Made by a program: the position numbers and the translations under genes
Part shown: one piece after another, positions 18,921 through 27,490 of the stretch
Numbering within the stretch: the stretch's first letter is position 1
Layout of the letters: each line of letters opens with the position of its first letter
The notes under the pieces: generated by a model
Seen by the model: the letters and a program-made list of their open reading frames with translations, nothing else
Told to the model about the DNA's origin: nothing
Databases searched by the model: none
Source: Actinosynnema pretiosum
GTDB taxonomy: Bacteria > Actinomycetota > Actinomycetes > Mycobacteriales > Pseudonocardiaceae
Length of the DNA stretch: 64,000 nt
Reading direction: 5' to 3'
Assembly: GCF_024171695.1 (NCBI RefSeq)
Contig: NZ_JAMTCF010000004.1
Span: 1-64,000, forward strand

Positions 18921-20099
18921 CTAATCCTTGCCGCCGCCCACGCCCTCCGGCTTCACCACGATCGCCACCCGGTCGTCGCTGGACACCGGTGTCCCACCGG
19001 GATTCTTGTTCACCGTCCCCACCAGCGCGGCCTGGTCGCTCAGCCCGATCACCGCGCCGATCCGCCCGAACCCGCTGTCGCCGTCCAGCATCGGCGACGG
19101 TTCGCCGGAGAACGAGCCGTCCTGGTTGGTCGGCAGCACCAGCAGGCCGTTCTTGTTCGACAGCCCCACCCACACCGAGTCGGCGGTGGCCGCGCAGCCC
19201 GCGAGGCCCGGTCGGTCCGGCCAGGTCCACGCCGGGGAGCCGAGCGCCTTGCCCGCCTCCACCCGGTGCAGCGCGTCCGCGCCAGCGCCGACGTCGGTCA
19301 GCCAGGTCCGCGCCCCGTCCGGGGACACGCACAGCCCGGTCGGCGCGGTCAGCCCGCTCGCGAACACCCGCGACGACGCCGTCGGGTTGCCCTGCGCGGG
19401 CCCGCCCGAGGTGTCGATCCGCAGCACCTTGCCCGCCAGCGAGTTCGGGTCGGCGGCCAGCGCCCGGTTCCCGGCGTCGCCGGTGGCCACCAGCAGCGCG
19501 CCGCTCGCGTCGTGCGCCAGCGCGCCCCGGTTGCCCGACGCGCCCTTGGGGATGCCGGTCAGCACCGGCTTGGGCACGTCGCCCGGCGCGATCCGCAGCA
19601 CCCGGTTGTCGGTCGCGGTCGTCACGTACGCGTAGACCAGCTGGTCCTCGGCGTAGGTGGGGGAGGGCAGCACGGCGGTCAGCCCGCCGTCCGCCGACGC
19701 GTCCACCTCGAACTTCGCGACCTGGACGGTCTCCGCGCCCTTGGCCACCCGCACCACCCGGCCCGTGGTGCGCTCGGAGGCCAGCGCCGTCACCGCGCCG
19801 GTCGACTGGTCGACCGCGATCGGCGCCACCCCGGACACCCGGTCGAGGCAGGTGCCGATGACCGCCGGGTTGAAGTCCTGGCAGCCCTGGGGCGGCGGCA
19901 CCGACGACGGGGCCTGCCTGCCCTGGCCGGGGCTCTGCGGCAGCTCGCCGGGCAGCTCCGGCGTCGGACCCGCCTGCGGGGTCAGCTGGACCTGCGAGCT
20001 CCAGCCCGCCGGGGTCGGTTGCTCGGGGAAGCCTGCGCAGCCGACGGCCAGCAGGCCGACGGCGGAGCCCACCAGCACCGCTCTCAGACGTGACGCCAC
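18921..20099 (-). CDS. LppZ-like lipoprotein, glucose/sorbosone dehydrogenase fold
   Basis: The 392-residue protein begins VASRLRAVLVGSAVGLLAVG and then Cys21, a signal peptide with an imperfect lipobox (LAVGC). A Pro/Gln-rich linker and a beta-propeller follow (e.g. DNRVLRIAPGD, NRGALAHDASGALLVATGDAG, NSLAGKVLRIDTSG, FASGLTAPTGLCVSPDG). This is the pattern of PQQ-dependent soluble glucose dehydrogenase-like lipoproteins such as mycobacterial LppZ, which also lies near the doxX-type gene. It is likely anchored outside the cell membrane. Substrate and cofactor use are unproven. GTG 20099 is chosen because it starts right at the signal peptide. Confidence 0.82.
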   Translation of the reverse strand: MASRLRAVLVGSAVGLLAVGCAGFPEQPTPAGWSSQVQLTPQAGPTPELPGELPQSPGQGRQAPSSVPPPQGCQDFNPAVIGTCLDRVSGVAPIAVDQSTGAVTALASERTTGRVVRVAKGAETVQVAKFEVDASADGGLTAVLPSPTYAEDQLVYAYVTTATDNRVLRIAPGDVPKPVLTGIPKGASGNRGALAHDASGALLVATGDAGNRALAADPNSLAGKVLRIDTSGGPAQGNPTASSRVFASGLTAPTGLCVSPDGARTWLTDVGAGADALHRVEAGKALGSPAWTWPDRPGLAGCAATADSVWVGLSNKNGLLVLPTNQDGSFSGEPSPMLDGDSGFGRIGAVIGLSDQAALVGTVNKNPGGTPVSSDDRVAIVVKPEGVGGGKD

Positions 20100-20110
20100 G
20101 GTGACCCAGG

Positions 20111-21043
20111 TTAGGCGGGCGGCCGTGAACGCGGGGTGAGCGGCCTGCCCGCCCAGGCCATCGCCCGCTCGACCGCGTCGACCCTGCGCAGCAGCAGCGC
20201 CAGCTCCGCGACCAGTTCGGCCCGGTGCGCCACCGGCAGCAGGAAGTGCGTGGTGGGCAGCACCCGGCAGCGCGCCTGGGGCAGCCGCGCCACCGGTCCG
20301 AGCAGGCTGCCGGGGGCGGCTATCCCGTCGTGCCCGCCCACCACGGCGGTTGTGGGACACGTCACACCGGACAGGTCCTGCGCGGGGGTCTCGGCCAGCG
20401 CGAGCGTCAGCTCGGCGAACCAGGCCCAGTCGGTGCGCAGCAGCGGCCCCAGCACCCGCGCGGCCCACAGGTCCACCTCCGGCACCGGCACCCGGCCCAG
20501 CACCGCGCCCAGCAGCGGTCCCACCCGGTGCAGCGCCCGCACCCCGCCGCGCGCCAGCTCCCGCCGCACCCGCTCGGGCAGCACCCGGTCCAGCGGGGGC
20601 GCGCCCAGCACCGCGCCGAGCACGTCGCCGGGCGGACCGGCCACCAGCAGCAGCCCCGACACCCGGTCCGGGTGCCGCAGCGCCAGCTCCACCGCGACCG
20701 TCACCCCGAACGACCACCCCAGCGCCGGGCACCGCTCGACGCCCGCCGCGTCCAGCACCCGCAGCGCGTCGGACACGTGGTCGGCCAGCCGCACCCGCGC
20801 CGGGTCGGCGGGCCGGGTCGAGCCGAGCGTGCCCCGGTAGTGCCAGCCGAGCAGGTGCGCGGGGAACGGCGGCCACGCGGCCTCCGGGATGCCCAGCCCC
20901 GCGCACAGCAGCACGTCCGGCCCGCCCCGGTCCGCCCGCCAGGTCCGCAGCCGGGCGCCGTCCTCGGCCACGACCTCCCGCACGCTGGACAGTGTGCCCC
21001 GGACCGCGCGGACCTGCCGGTAGCGTGCGGGCGTGACGCTCAC
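20111..21043 (-). CDS. Alpha/beta hydrolase
   Basis: The 310-residue protein has the nucleophile elbow GWSFG (in CPALGWSFGVTVAVELALRHPDRV). It also has an oxyanion-type LLCAGLGIPEAAWPPF region and a late VVGGHDGIAAPG followed by THFLLPVAHR, giving the Ser-Asp-His order of the fold. The chosen GTG at 21043 overlaps the divergent dehydrogenase start (21033) by 11 bases, so a start a little further downstream is quite possible. The substrate cannot be told. Confidence 0.78.
   Translation of the reverse strand: MSVTPARYRQVRAVRGTLSSVREVVAEDGARLRTWRADRGGPDVLLCAGLGIPEAAWPPFPAHLLGWHYRGTLGSTRPADPARVRLADHVSDALRVLDAAGVERCPALGWSFGVTVAVELALRHPDRVSGLLLVAGPPGDVLGAVLGAPPLDRVLPERVRRELARGGVRALHRVGPLLGAVLGRVPVPEVDLWAARVLGPLLRTDWAWFAELTLALAETPAQDLSGVTCPTTAVVGGHDGIAAPGSLLGPVARLPQARCRVLPTTHFLLPVAHRAELVAELALLLRRVDAVERAMAWAGRPLTPRSRPPA
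21021..21026 (+). promoter_or_regulatory. -10 element for leaderless dehydrogenase transcript
   Basis: TAGCGT ends 6 bases before GTG 21033, the leaderless spacing. It lies inside the N-terminal codons of the divergent hydrolase as annotated, which supports a later start for that gene. Confidence 0.4.
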
Positions 21044-21947
21044 CGTGCTGGTACCAGACGACCTCGGAGTGACCGCCCTGTCCGGTGTGGACGGTGTCCG
21101 CGCGCTCCGCTACGAACCGGGGAAGCCCTTCCCCGACGGCGCGGGGACCGCCGAGGTGCTCGTCCCCCGCTTCCTCCAGAACAGCGATCCGCGCGAGGTG
21201 CTCGCCCAGCTCCCGAACCTCAAGCTCGTGCAGCTGCTGAGCGCGGGCGTCGAGCGGTTCCTCGGCCTCGTGCCGGACGGCGTGCTGCTGTCCACCTGCC
21301 GGGGCGCGCACGGCGGCAGCACCGCCGAGTGGGCCGTCGGCGCGCTGCTGTCGCTCTACCGGGACTTCCCGGTGTTCCAGCGCCTGGCCGACGAGGCCCG
21401 CTGGGAGCACCACGTCACCGAGACCCTCCAGGGCAAGAAGGTGCTCGTGGTCGGCGCGGGCGACCTCGGCAGGCAGTTCCAGCGCAGGGTCGAGCCGTTC
21501 GACGCCACCGCCACCCTGGTCGGCCGCACCGCCCGCGACGGCGTGCGCGCCATGTCCGAGCTGCCCGACCTGCTGCCGCACCACGACGTCGTGGTGCTGG
21601 TCGTGCCGCTGACCTCGGAGACCGACGGCATGGTCGACGCGGAGTTCCTCGCCCGGATGCCCGACGGGGCCGTGCTGGTCAACGCCGCGCGCGGCCGGGT
21701 CGTGGACACCGACGCGCTCGTCGCCGAGCTGGTCTCCGGGCGGCTGCGCGCCGCGCTCGACGTGACCGAGCCGGAACCGCTGCCGCAGGACCACCCGCTG
21801 TGGACCGCGCCCGGCCTGTTCCTCACCCCGCACGTGGCGGGCAGCTGCACCGGGCACACCGAGCGGGCGTACGCGGTGGTCAGGTCGGAGGTCGAGCGGT
21901 TCGCCCGCGGCGAGCGGCCAGCCAATGTGGTGAACGGCGAGTACTGA
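21033..21947 (+). CDS. D-isomer 2-hydroxyacid dehydrogenase
   Basis: The 304-residue protein has the NAD-binding motif VLVVGAGDLGRQF (about residues 133-145), the signature VLVNAARGRVVDTDALVAEL with the conserved Arg, and the catalytic-His region LTPHVAGSC. These mark the D-2-hydroxyacid dehydrogenase family, which reduces 2-keto acids with NAD(P)H. It lacks the ACT domain of SerA, so a phosphoglycerate role is unlikely. Substrate is unknown. Confidence 0.88.
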   Translation: MTLTVLVPDDLGVTALSGVDGVRALRYEPGKPFPDGAGTAEVLVPRFLQNSDPREVLAQLPNLKLVQLLSAGVERFLGLVPDGVLLSTCRGAHGGSTAEWAVGALLSLYRDFPVFQRLADEARWEHHVTETLQGKKVLVVGAGDLGRQFQRRVEPFDATATLVGRTARDGVRAMSELPDLLPHHDVVVLVVPLTSETDGMVDAEFLARMPDGAVLVNAARGRVVDTDALVAELVSGRLRAALDVTEPEPLPQDHPLWTAPGLFLTPHVAGSCTGHTERAYAVVRSEVERFARGERPANVVNGEY

Positions 21948-22206
21948 TCCGGACAACCGCACCGAACGTGCGACCTGCGTCCGTCCGGGCGGACTGAGGT
22001 GGGGGACGGTCGTCACCGGCCACTCAGGGCGACGATCGTCTCCCGACGAAGCGGGTCACCCGCACGGGGGAGGGATTTCCGGCGGGCAATTACCGTTCGA
22101 ATCGATCTAGTAGCTCTCCGCAATTGGTCGAGATTTGCTCCACGCCGACTCGGGTCATGGTTTCGGGGTCCGGCTCGGACATATCCGATCCAAGGAGAAG
22201 CCAGAG

Positions 22207-22914
22207 ATGAACAAGCTCGCCCGATTCGCTGTCGCCGCCGCCGCCGGCAGTGTCCTCGCGCTGTCCTCGGCAGGTCTGGCCCAGGCCGAGACCGCACCTG
22301 CCGATGTCTCCGGCCAGAACCAGTCCACGGTGCAGCAGATCGACGGCCAGGCGGCGGCGCTGGTGCGCGCCGCCCAGGCCAGCGACCTGGCAGCCCTTCA
22401 GTCGACCAACGACCAGCTGCGCGCCTCGCTCGCGCAGATCAACGACCCCGCGATGGTCGCCCACGCCGACGCGGCCGAGGCGGCCAGCGCCGAGTTGCAG
22501 CGCATCCTCCCCGGCCTCCCGAGCCTCCCCGGTCTCGGGGGCGCAACCGGCGCGGTGCCGGGCCTCGGCGGTCTCGGCTCCCTCACCGGTGTCGTGTCCC
22601 AGCTGCTCGGCAGCCTCCAGGACCTGCTGGGCAACGTCCTGCCGCTGACCGGCGGCGCGGGCCTCGGCGGCCTGACCGGCGCCCTCGGCGGCGTCACCGG
22701 CGGCTCCGGTGGCGCGGGCGGCCTGCTCGGCGGCCTGCCGCTGGTCGGCGGCCTGACCGGCGGTCTCGGCGGCCTGACCGGTGGCCTGCCGCTGGTGGGC
22801 GGCCTGCTCGGTGGCGCCGGTGGCGGCGGCGGTCTGCCCGGCCTGGGCGCCGTGACCGGCCTGCTCGGTGGCCTGCCGCTGGTCGGCGGTCTGCTGGGTG
22901 GCCTTCGCCCCTGA
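22207..22914 (+). CDS. Secreted Gly/Leu-rich repeat protein
   Basis: The 235-residue protein starts with a typical signal peptide (MNKLARFAVAAAAGSVLALS, cleavage likely after AQA at about residue 27). A helical region follows (about 35-100; Ala/Gln-rich). From about residue 100 to the end it is almost only Gly, Leu, Val, Pro and Thr, with recurring GGLPLVGGL (four copies) and LGGLTGGL units. Such sequences are elastin-like or amphipathic and may self-assemble or coat the cell surface. ATG 22207 has AAGGAGAA about 8 bases upstream. No function is known to me. The 259 bases upstream hold only the promoter region. Confidence 0.78.
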   Translation: MNKLARFAVAAAAGSVLALSSAGLAQAETAPADVSGQNQSTVQQIDGQAAALVRAAQASDLAALQSTNDQLRASLAQINDPAMVAHADAAEAASAELQRILPGLPSLPGLGGATGAVPGLGGLGSLTGVVSQLLGSLQDLLGNVLPLTGGAGLGGLTGALGGVTGGSGGAGGLLGGLPLVGGLTGGLGGLTGGLPLVGGLLGGAGGGGGLPGLGAVTGLLGGLPLVGGLLGGLRP

Positions 22915-22971
22915 TCCCCGAACCTCTCGGTGATCTTTTCGTGATAGGCGTCGCAAACGGCGCCACCGGTG

Positions 22972-22997
22972 ACCCGGCCTGATTTTTCAGGCCGGGT
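22972..22997 (+). terminator. Terminator after the Gly/Leu repeat gene
   Basis: ACCCGGCCTGA (22972-22982) pairs perfectly with TCAGGCCGGGT (22987-22997) around a TTTT loop. Confidence 0.82.
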
Positions 22998-23090
22998 TGC
23001 CGGCATTTCTCCACCTCACAACTGCCAATTGGGCCGTTCGGCTCAAATGGTTGGGCCGGGTGGACGCTCGCGGTCTTCCGGCGAACCTCC

Positions 23091-23096
23091 TACCGT
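23091..23096 (+). promoter_or_regulatory. -10 element for near-leaderless doxX-like gene
   Basis: TACCGT ends 8 bases before GTG 23105, and no Shine-Dalgarno is present. This supports GTG 23105 over longer frames starting near 22997. Confidence 0.35.
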
Positions 23097-23104
23097 GCGG
23101 TTCC

Positions 23105-23944
23105 GTGGCTAATCAAGGCGACCGCCGGGGAAGTTCCGGCGGCTACACCGACGACGGGTTCCGCGCATCGGGCGCCACGGCCAGGGGGGCTCACCACTAC
23201 GCCGACGAACCGGACCCGGAACCCGCGCAGGGCAGGGGCACCAAACCGCTGGTCACCGGCGGCACCGGCACCGGCTACTTCGACAGCGACGACCTGCCCC
23301 GGAACCGGTACGAGCGGGAGAACCGGCACGAGCCCGAGGACGAGGACGACGTCCGGCCGCACCGGCCCGGCACCGGGACCGGGTTCACGCCGGTGCCCGA
23401 CCTGGACGAACCGGTGTCCCGCTTCGACGACGCCGTCGACCGCAGGCTGCCGCCCGCCTGGACCGCGAGCCACGACGTCGGCCTGCTCGCGCTGCGCCTG
23501 GGCCTCGGCCTGGTGTTCACCGGGCACGGCCTGCAGAAGGTGTTCGGCCTGTTCGGCGGGCCCGGCCTGGACGCGTTCGGCAAGGTCCTGGCCAGCATCG
23601 GCTACCAGCAGTCCGGGCTGCTCGCCTGGGTGACCGGCCTGACCGAGCTGGTCGGCGGCGTGCTGCTGATCCTGGGCTTCGCCACACCGCTGGCCGCCGC
23701 GGGCGTGCTCGGCGTCATGGCCAACGTGCTGCTGCTCAACTACACCAACGGCTTCTTCCTGCCGAACGGCGTCGAGTTCGAGGCCGCGCTGGCGGCGGCG
23801 GCGCTCGGCGTGCTGTTCGCCGGACCGGGCCGGGTCTCCCTGGACCACCGGCGCCCCTGGTTCCACCGCCCGCTGCTGGCCGCCTCGGTGTGCCTGCTGC
23901 TCGCGGCGGGCCTGACCGCGCTCACCCACCTCGTGCTGCGCTGA
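23105..23944 (+). CDS. DoxX-family membrane protein (Rv3005c type)
   Basis: The 279-residue protein has a ~120-residue charged, disordered N-terminal half. A DoxX domain with four membrane helices follows (e.g. LGLVFTGHGLQKVFG, LTELVGGVLLILGFATPLAAAGVLGVM, LAAAALGVLFAGPGR). GHGLQK and FATP are DoxX signatures. The length is about that of the mycobacterial protein at the same place, which has been linked to redox homeostasis with SodA and SseA. Here only the family assignment is seen. Confidence 0.85.
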   Translation: MANQGDRRGSSGGYTDDGFRASGATARGAHHYADEPDPEPAQGRGTKPLVTGGTGTGYFDSDDLPRNRYERENRHEPEDEDDVRPHRPGTGTGFTPVPDLDEPVSRFDDAVDRRLPPAWTASHDVGLLALRLGLGLVFTGHGLQKVFGLFGGPGLDAFGKVLASIGYQQSGLLAWVTGLTELVGGVLLILGFATPLAAAGVLGVMANVLLLNYTNGFFLPNGVEFEAALAAAALGVLFAGPGRVSLDHRRPWFHRPLLAASVCLLLAAGLTALTHLVLR

Positions 23945-23962
23945 CGCGCGCCAGCGCGAAGA

Positions 23963-23992
23963 GGGGCCCGACCGGATCCCCGGTCGGGCCCC
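23963..23992. terminator. Bidirectional terminator between doxX-like gene and ilvD
   Basis: GGGGCCCGACCGG (23963-23975) pairs perfectly over 13 bp with 23980-23992 around ATCC, between convergent genes. Confidence 0.85.
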
Positions 23993-24044
23993 CCGCACGT
24001 TCAGCGGGTGCTGTTCCCGCAGGTCACGCCATCAGCGCCGGTCG

Positions 24045-25889
24045 TCACCGGTTGACGTCGCGCACCGCGCCCTTCGACGCGTCCGTCGCCATCCGCGCGT
24101 ACGCGCGCAGCGCCGCCGTCACCGGGCGCACCCGGTCCACCGGCTGCCACGGGCGCTCCGAGGCCTCCATCTTCGCCCGCCGGTCGGCCAGCACCGCCTC
24201 GTCGACCAGCAGCTCCAGCTTGCGCTCGTGCACGTCGATGAGGATCCGGTCGCCGTCCTGCACCAGGCCGATCAGCCCGCCGCCCGCCGCCTCCGGCGAG
24301 ACGTGGCCGATCGACAGGCCCGAGGTGCCGCCGGAGAACCGGCCGTCCGTGATCAGCGCGCACTTCTTGCCGAGGCCCGCGCCCTTGAGGAACGCGGTCG
24401 GGTGCAGCATCTCCTGCATCCCCGGACCGCCGGACGGGCCCTCGTAGCGCACCACGAGCACGTCACCGGCCTTGATCTCCTTGTTCAGGATCACCGAGAC
24501 CGCCTGCTCCTGGGACTCGACCACGCGCGCCGGGCCCTCGAACCGCCACAGCTCCTCGTCGATGCCCGCCGACTTGATGACCGCGCCGGACTCGGCCAGG
24601 TTGCCGTGCAGCACGGCCAGCCCGCCGTCCTTGGTGTACGCGTGCTCGACGTCCCGGATGCACCCGCCCGCCGCGTCGGTGTCCAGCTTCGACCAGCGGT
24701 TGGAGGTGGAGAACGCCTGCGTGGTGCGGACCCCGCCGGGCGCGGCGTGGAACAGCTCCACCGCGCGCTCGGACGGCGACTCGGCCCGGACGTCCCACTC
24801 GCCGAGCCACTGCGCCATCGTGCGCGAGTGGACGGTGGTGACGTCCTCGTTGAGCAGCCCGGCCCGGTACAGCTCGCCCAGCAGCGCGGGGATGCCACCG
24901 GCCCGGTGCACGTCCTCCATGTGGTAGTCGGAGTTCGGCGACACCTTCGCCAGGCACGGCACCCGGCGGCTGAGCGCGTTGATGTCGGACAGGTCGAACT
25001 CGACCTCGCCCTCCTGCGCGGCGGCCAGGATGTGCAGCACGGTGTTGGTCGAGCCGCCCATGGCCATGTCCAGCGCCATCGCGTTCTCGAACGCGGCGCG
25101 GTTCGCGATCGAGCGCGGCAGCACCGACTCGTCGTCCTCGCCGTAGTAGCGCTTGCACAGCTCCACCACGACCCGGCCCGCCTCGGAGAACAGCTCGCGG
25201 CGCGCGGCGTGCGTGGCCAGCGTGGAGCCGTTGCCCGGCAGCGCCAGGCCCAGCGCCTCGGTGAGGCAGTTCATCGAGTTCGCGGTGAACATGCCCGAGC
25301 ACGACCCGCAGGTCGGGCACGCCGAGCGCTCCACGACCGACAGGCCCTCGTCGTCCACCTCGGGCGACGCGGACGCGGAGATCGCGGTGATCAGGTCGGT
25401 CGGCGCGACGGCGACGCCGTCCACCACGACCGCCTTGCCCGCCTCCATCGGCCCGCCGGAGACGAACACGACCGGGATGTTCAGCCGCATCGCGGCGTTG
25501 AGCATCCCCGGCGTGATCTTGTCGCAGTTGGAGATGCAGACGATCGCGTCGGCCTGGTGCGCGTTCACCATGTACTCGACCGAGTCGGCGATGATCTCGC
25601 GCGAGGGCAGCGAGTACAGCATCCCGCTGTGGCCCATCGCGATCCCGTCGTCCACCGCGATGGTGTGGAACTCGCGCGGCACCCCGCCCGCCTCGCGGAT
25701 CGCCTCCGCGACGATGTCGCCGAGGTCGCGCAGGTGCACGTGGCCGGGCACGAACTGCGTGTACGAGTTGGCGATCGCCACGATCGGCTTGCCGAAGTCC
25801 GAGTCGGTCATGCCGGTGGCGCGCCACAGGGCGCGGGCGCCCGCGGCGTTGCGGCCGTGGGTGGTCGTGCGGGAACGGAGCGGGGGCAC
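24045..25889 (-). CDS. ilvD: Dihydroxy-acid dehydratase
   Basis: IlvD dehydrates 2,3-dihydroxy acids to the 2-keto acids of valine and isoleucine using an iron-sulfur cluster and Mg. The 614-residue protein has both family signatures: [18 protein letters not shown] (with Cys122) and [18 protein letters not shown] (from Cys191). The C-terminal swivel domain contains [23 protein letters not shown] 25889 has AGGAGG just upstream. In M. tuberculosis ilvD lies elsewhere, so its place beside the ilvBNC cluster is a difference from that gene order. Confidence 0.97.
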   Translation of the reverse strand: MPPLRSRTTTHGRNAAGARALWRATGMTDSDFGKPIVAIANSYTQFVPGHVHLRDLGDIVAEAIREAGGVPREFHTIAVDDGIAMGHSGMLYSLPSREIIADSVEYMVNAHQADAIVCISNCDKITPGMLNAAMRLNIPVVFVSGGPMEAGKAVVVDGVAVAPTDLITAISASASPEVDDEGLSVVERSACPTCGSCSGMFTANSMNCLTEALGLALPGNGSTLATHAARRELFSEAGRVVVELCKRYYGEDDESVLPRSIANRAAFENAMALDMAMGGSTNTVLHILAAAQEGEVEFDLSDINALSRRVPCLAKVSPNSDYHMEDVHRAGGIPALLGELYRAGLLNEDVTTVHSRTMAQWLGEWDVRAESPSERAVELFHAAPGGVRTTQAFSTSNRWSKLDTDAAGGCIRDVEHAYTKDGGLAVLHGNLAESGAVIKSAGIDEELWRFEGPARVVESQEQAVSVILNKEIKAGDVLVVRYEGPSGGPGMQEMLHPTAFLKGAGLGKKCALITDGRFSGGTSGLSIGHVSPEAAGGGLIGLVQDGDRILIDVHERKLELLVDEAVLADRRAKMEASERPWQPVDRVRPVTAALRAYARMATDASKGAVRDVNR

Positions 25890-26007
25890 AGCTCCTCCTG
25901 GGTTTCCTGGCGTGGTCTGGTTCCGCGGCCGGCGCGAGGCGCGTCGGCGCGGTCGTTCCGGTGCGGTCGTGGGCGCCGGGGGCCTTGCGGGGAGCGGTGA
26001 CCCCAGG

Positions 26008-26427
26008 TTACCCCCGCTTCAGCTCGCCCCTGACCAGCACGCCCGCCTGGAGCAGTGTGATGACGTGCACCACCGTGCACCACAGGCAGACCTTGCCGAT
26101 GAGCAGGAACTCGGCGGCGACCAGGTAGACCACGAACAGCACGCCGACGCCGACCGCGCCCAGCCGCGCCCAGCGCAGCAGCGGGACCCGCCACGCCCAG
26201 GGCAGGCTGATGGCGGTCAGGAAGGCGAAGAACAGCGCGCCGAGGATGGCGACGGGGACCCCGAACAGCTCCGACTGCTCGCTGCTGGTGACCGTGCCGC
26301 AGTCGACCAGGGAGTTCTCGGAGCAGACCAGCAGCTCCTGCTGGAAGTGGGTGATGGTCAGGTAGACCGAGGTCGCCAGCCCGAGCAGCGACAGGACGAG
26401 GAAGGCCAGACGGGACTTCTGGGTCAC
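26008..26427 (-). CDS. Vitamin K epoxide reductase (VKOR) family protein
   Basis: The 139-residue membrane protein has four helices and the VKOR cysteines: Cys35 and Cys43 in the periplasmic loop ([14 protein letters not shown]) and the CLWC redox pair Cys114/Cys117 ([11 protein letters not shown]). Bacterial VKORs reoxidise a DsbA-like partner with quinone to support disulfide formation in exported proteins. No DsbA-like domain is fused here and none is adjacent. The gene is followed by ilvD on the same strand after about 120 bases. Confidence 0.9.
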   Translation of the reverse strand: MTQKSRLAFLVLSLLGLATSVYLTITHFQQELLVCSENSLVDCGTVTSSEQSELFGVPVAILGALFFAFLTAISLPWAWRVPLLRWARLGAVGVGVLFVVYLVAAEFLLIGKVCLWCTVVHVITLLQAGVLVRGELKRG

Positions 26428-26563
26428 CGGATCGACTCTACGTAAGCGGGCGCGCCCCGTCGGTGGGACAGGGGGCGGCGGCTGCGGAGTCGGGAACTCG
26501 GGCCCTGCGCGGGTGCGACCGGGGTCCCGCGCGGTGGGGGACCCCGGACCCTGGCGCGCCGGG

Positions 26564-27226
26564 TCAGGCCTCGGCGACGGGCTTCTCGGCGGTCTTGGAC
26601 TTGGCCTCGGTCTTGGGCTCGGTCTCGGCCTCGGACTTGGTCGTGGCCTCGGCGTCGACCGTGTCGTTCTTCACCTGCTCGGGGGACGCCTGGTCGGTGG
26701 GCGCGTGCTCCGCGCTCGCCGTGGCGGTGACGTCGGCGTCGGTGTCGGCGCCTGCCTCGGCCGTGCCCGTGCTGTCCGTGCTGTCCTCGGTGCCCTCTTC
26801 GGCCTCCTCGGCCGCTTCGAGCGCCTTCGCGCGCGCCACCGGGTCGTCGATCCGGCCGCCGCTCACGGCCGCCAGCGCGGGCAGGTGCGCGAGCTTCACG
26901 GCGGGCAGTTCCACCAACTTCTCGTCCGCGACGACCGCCGACAGCCCGCCCTTCGCGCCCACCTTCAGCGACTTGACCTCGGCCCACTCCACGACCCGCC
27001 CGCCGAACGCGGTCCTGGTCACCAGCCGCTCGGGGGTCGCCGTGGTCCGGGTGCGCACCACCCACCACGCGAAGCCCAGCGGCAGCAGGTACAGGACCGA
27101 CAGCACCGGCTCGGCCAGCGCCATCGGCGTGACGCAGATTGCGGTCAACCCGGAGGCGAGCAGGGCGGTGGCGGGGACGCGGAACACGAGCTTGGGCACG
27201 TCCGCGATGGTCGCACCCCACCTCAC
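26564..27226 (-). CDS. PH-domain membrane protein with acidic tail (Cfp6 type)
   Basis: The protein has two closely spaced hydrophobic segments (VPATALLASGLTAICVTPMAL and VLSVLYLLPLGFAWWVV) followed by a bacterial PH-like domain (RLVTRTAFGGRVVEWAEVKSLKVG). It ends in a disordered tail of about 85 residues rich in Glu, Ala, Thr and Lys. The fold and position, divergent from ilvB, match the mycobacterial Cfp6 gene. The start is uncertain: GTG 27226 gives 220 residues, GTG 27199 gives 211, and the frame is open to 27292. No ribosome binding site decides. Function is unknown. Confidence 0.72.
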   Translation of the reverse strand: MRWGATIADVPKLVFRVPATALLASGLTAICVTPMALAEPVLSVLYLLPLGFAWWVVRTRTTATPERLVTRTAFGGRVVEWAEVKSLKVGAKGGLSAVVADEKLVELPAVKLAHLPALAAVSGGRIDDPVARAKALEAAEEAEEGTEDSTDSTGTAEAGADTDADVTATASAEHAPTDQASPEQVKNDTVDAEATTKSEAETEPKTEAKSKTAEKPVAEA

Positions 27227-27294
27227 GGGCGGTGACGCCACCCCCGAGGCCGTCACCCGATGCGTCCACGATCCGGGAGTGCTGTCCCGCACAG

Positions 27295-27324
27295 TTGACG
27301 CTGCCCGAGTTCCACGGTTAACGT
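27295..27324 (+). promoter_or_regulatory. Promoter of the ilvB leader
   Basis: TTGACG (27295-27300) and TAACGT (27319-27324) are 18 bases apart. The -10 ends 7 bases before the leader peptide ATG at 27332, so the message is probably leaderless with respect to that peptide. Confidence 0.65.
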
Positions 27325-27331
27325 CAGGGCC

Positions 27332-27379
27332 ATGCAGCGCAACCTCGTTCTCGTACTTCGCAGGCGCGTCGACGCCTGA
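27332..27379 (+). CDS. ilvBNC leader peptide
   Basis: A 15-codon frame, MQRNLVLVLRRRVDA, starts at the predicted transcription start. It contains five consecutive branched-chain codons (LVLVL) followed by arginines. This is the classic control peptide of transcription attenuation by charged Leu/Val tRNA. It ends inside the first arm of the attenuator structures before ilvB. Confidence 0.85.
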   Translation: MQRNLVLVLRRRVDA

Positions 27380-27447
27380 GCGGAACAGCTTGCGTCGACG
27401 CGCGACCCTCGTACGACCCGACAGATCCGGGTTGGCGGGGGTTTTTT
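27364..27447 (+). promoter_or_regulatory. ilvB attenuator
   Basis: The first hairpin, GCGCGTCGACGC (27364-27375), pairs perfectly with 27392-27403 and overlaps the end of the leader peptide. Downstream, CGACCCG (27414-27420) pairs with CGGGTTG (27428-27434, one wobble), followed by a G-rich stretch and six T residues (27442-27447), a rho-independent terminator. Ribosome stalling at LVLVL would disturb the first hairpin and so the terminator. Confidence 0.75.
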
Positions 27448-27490
27448 CGTGCCCGGACCGTGCTCCTCACCTTGACCCAGAGGCAGACAG

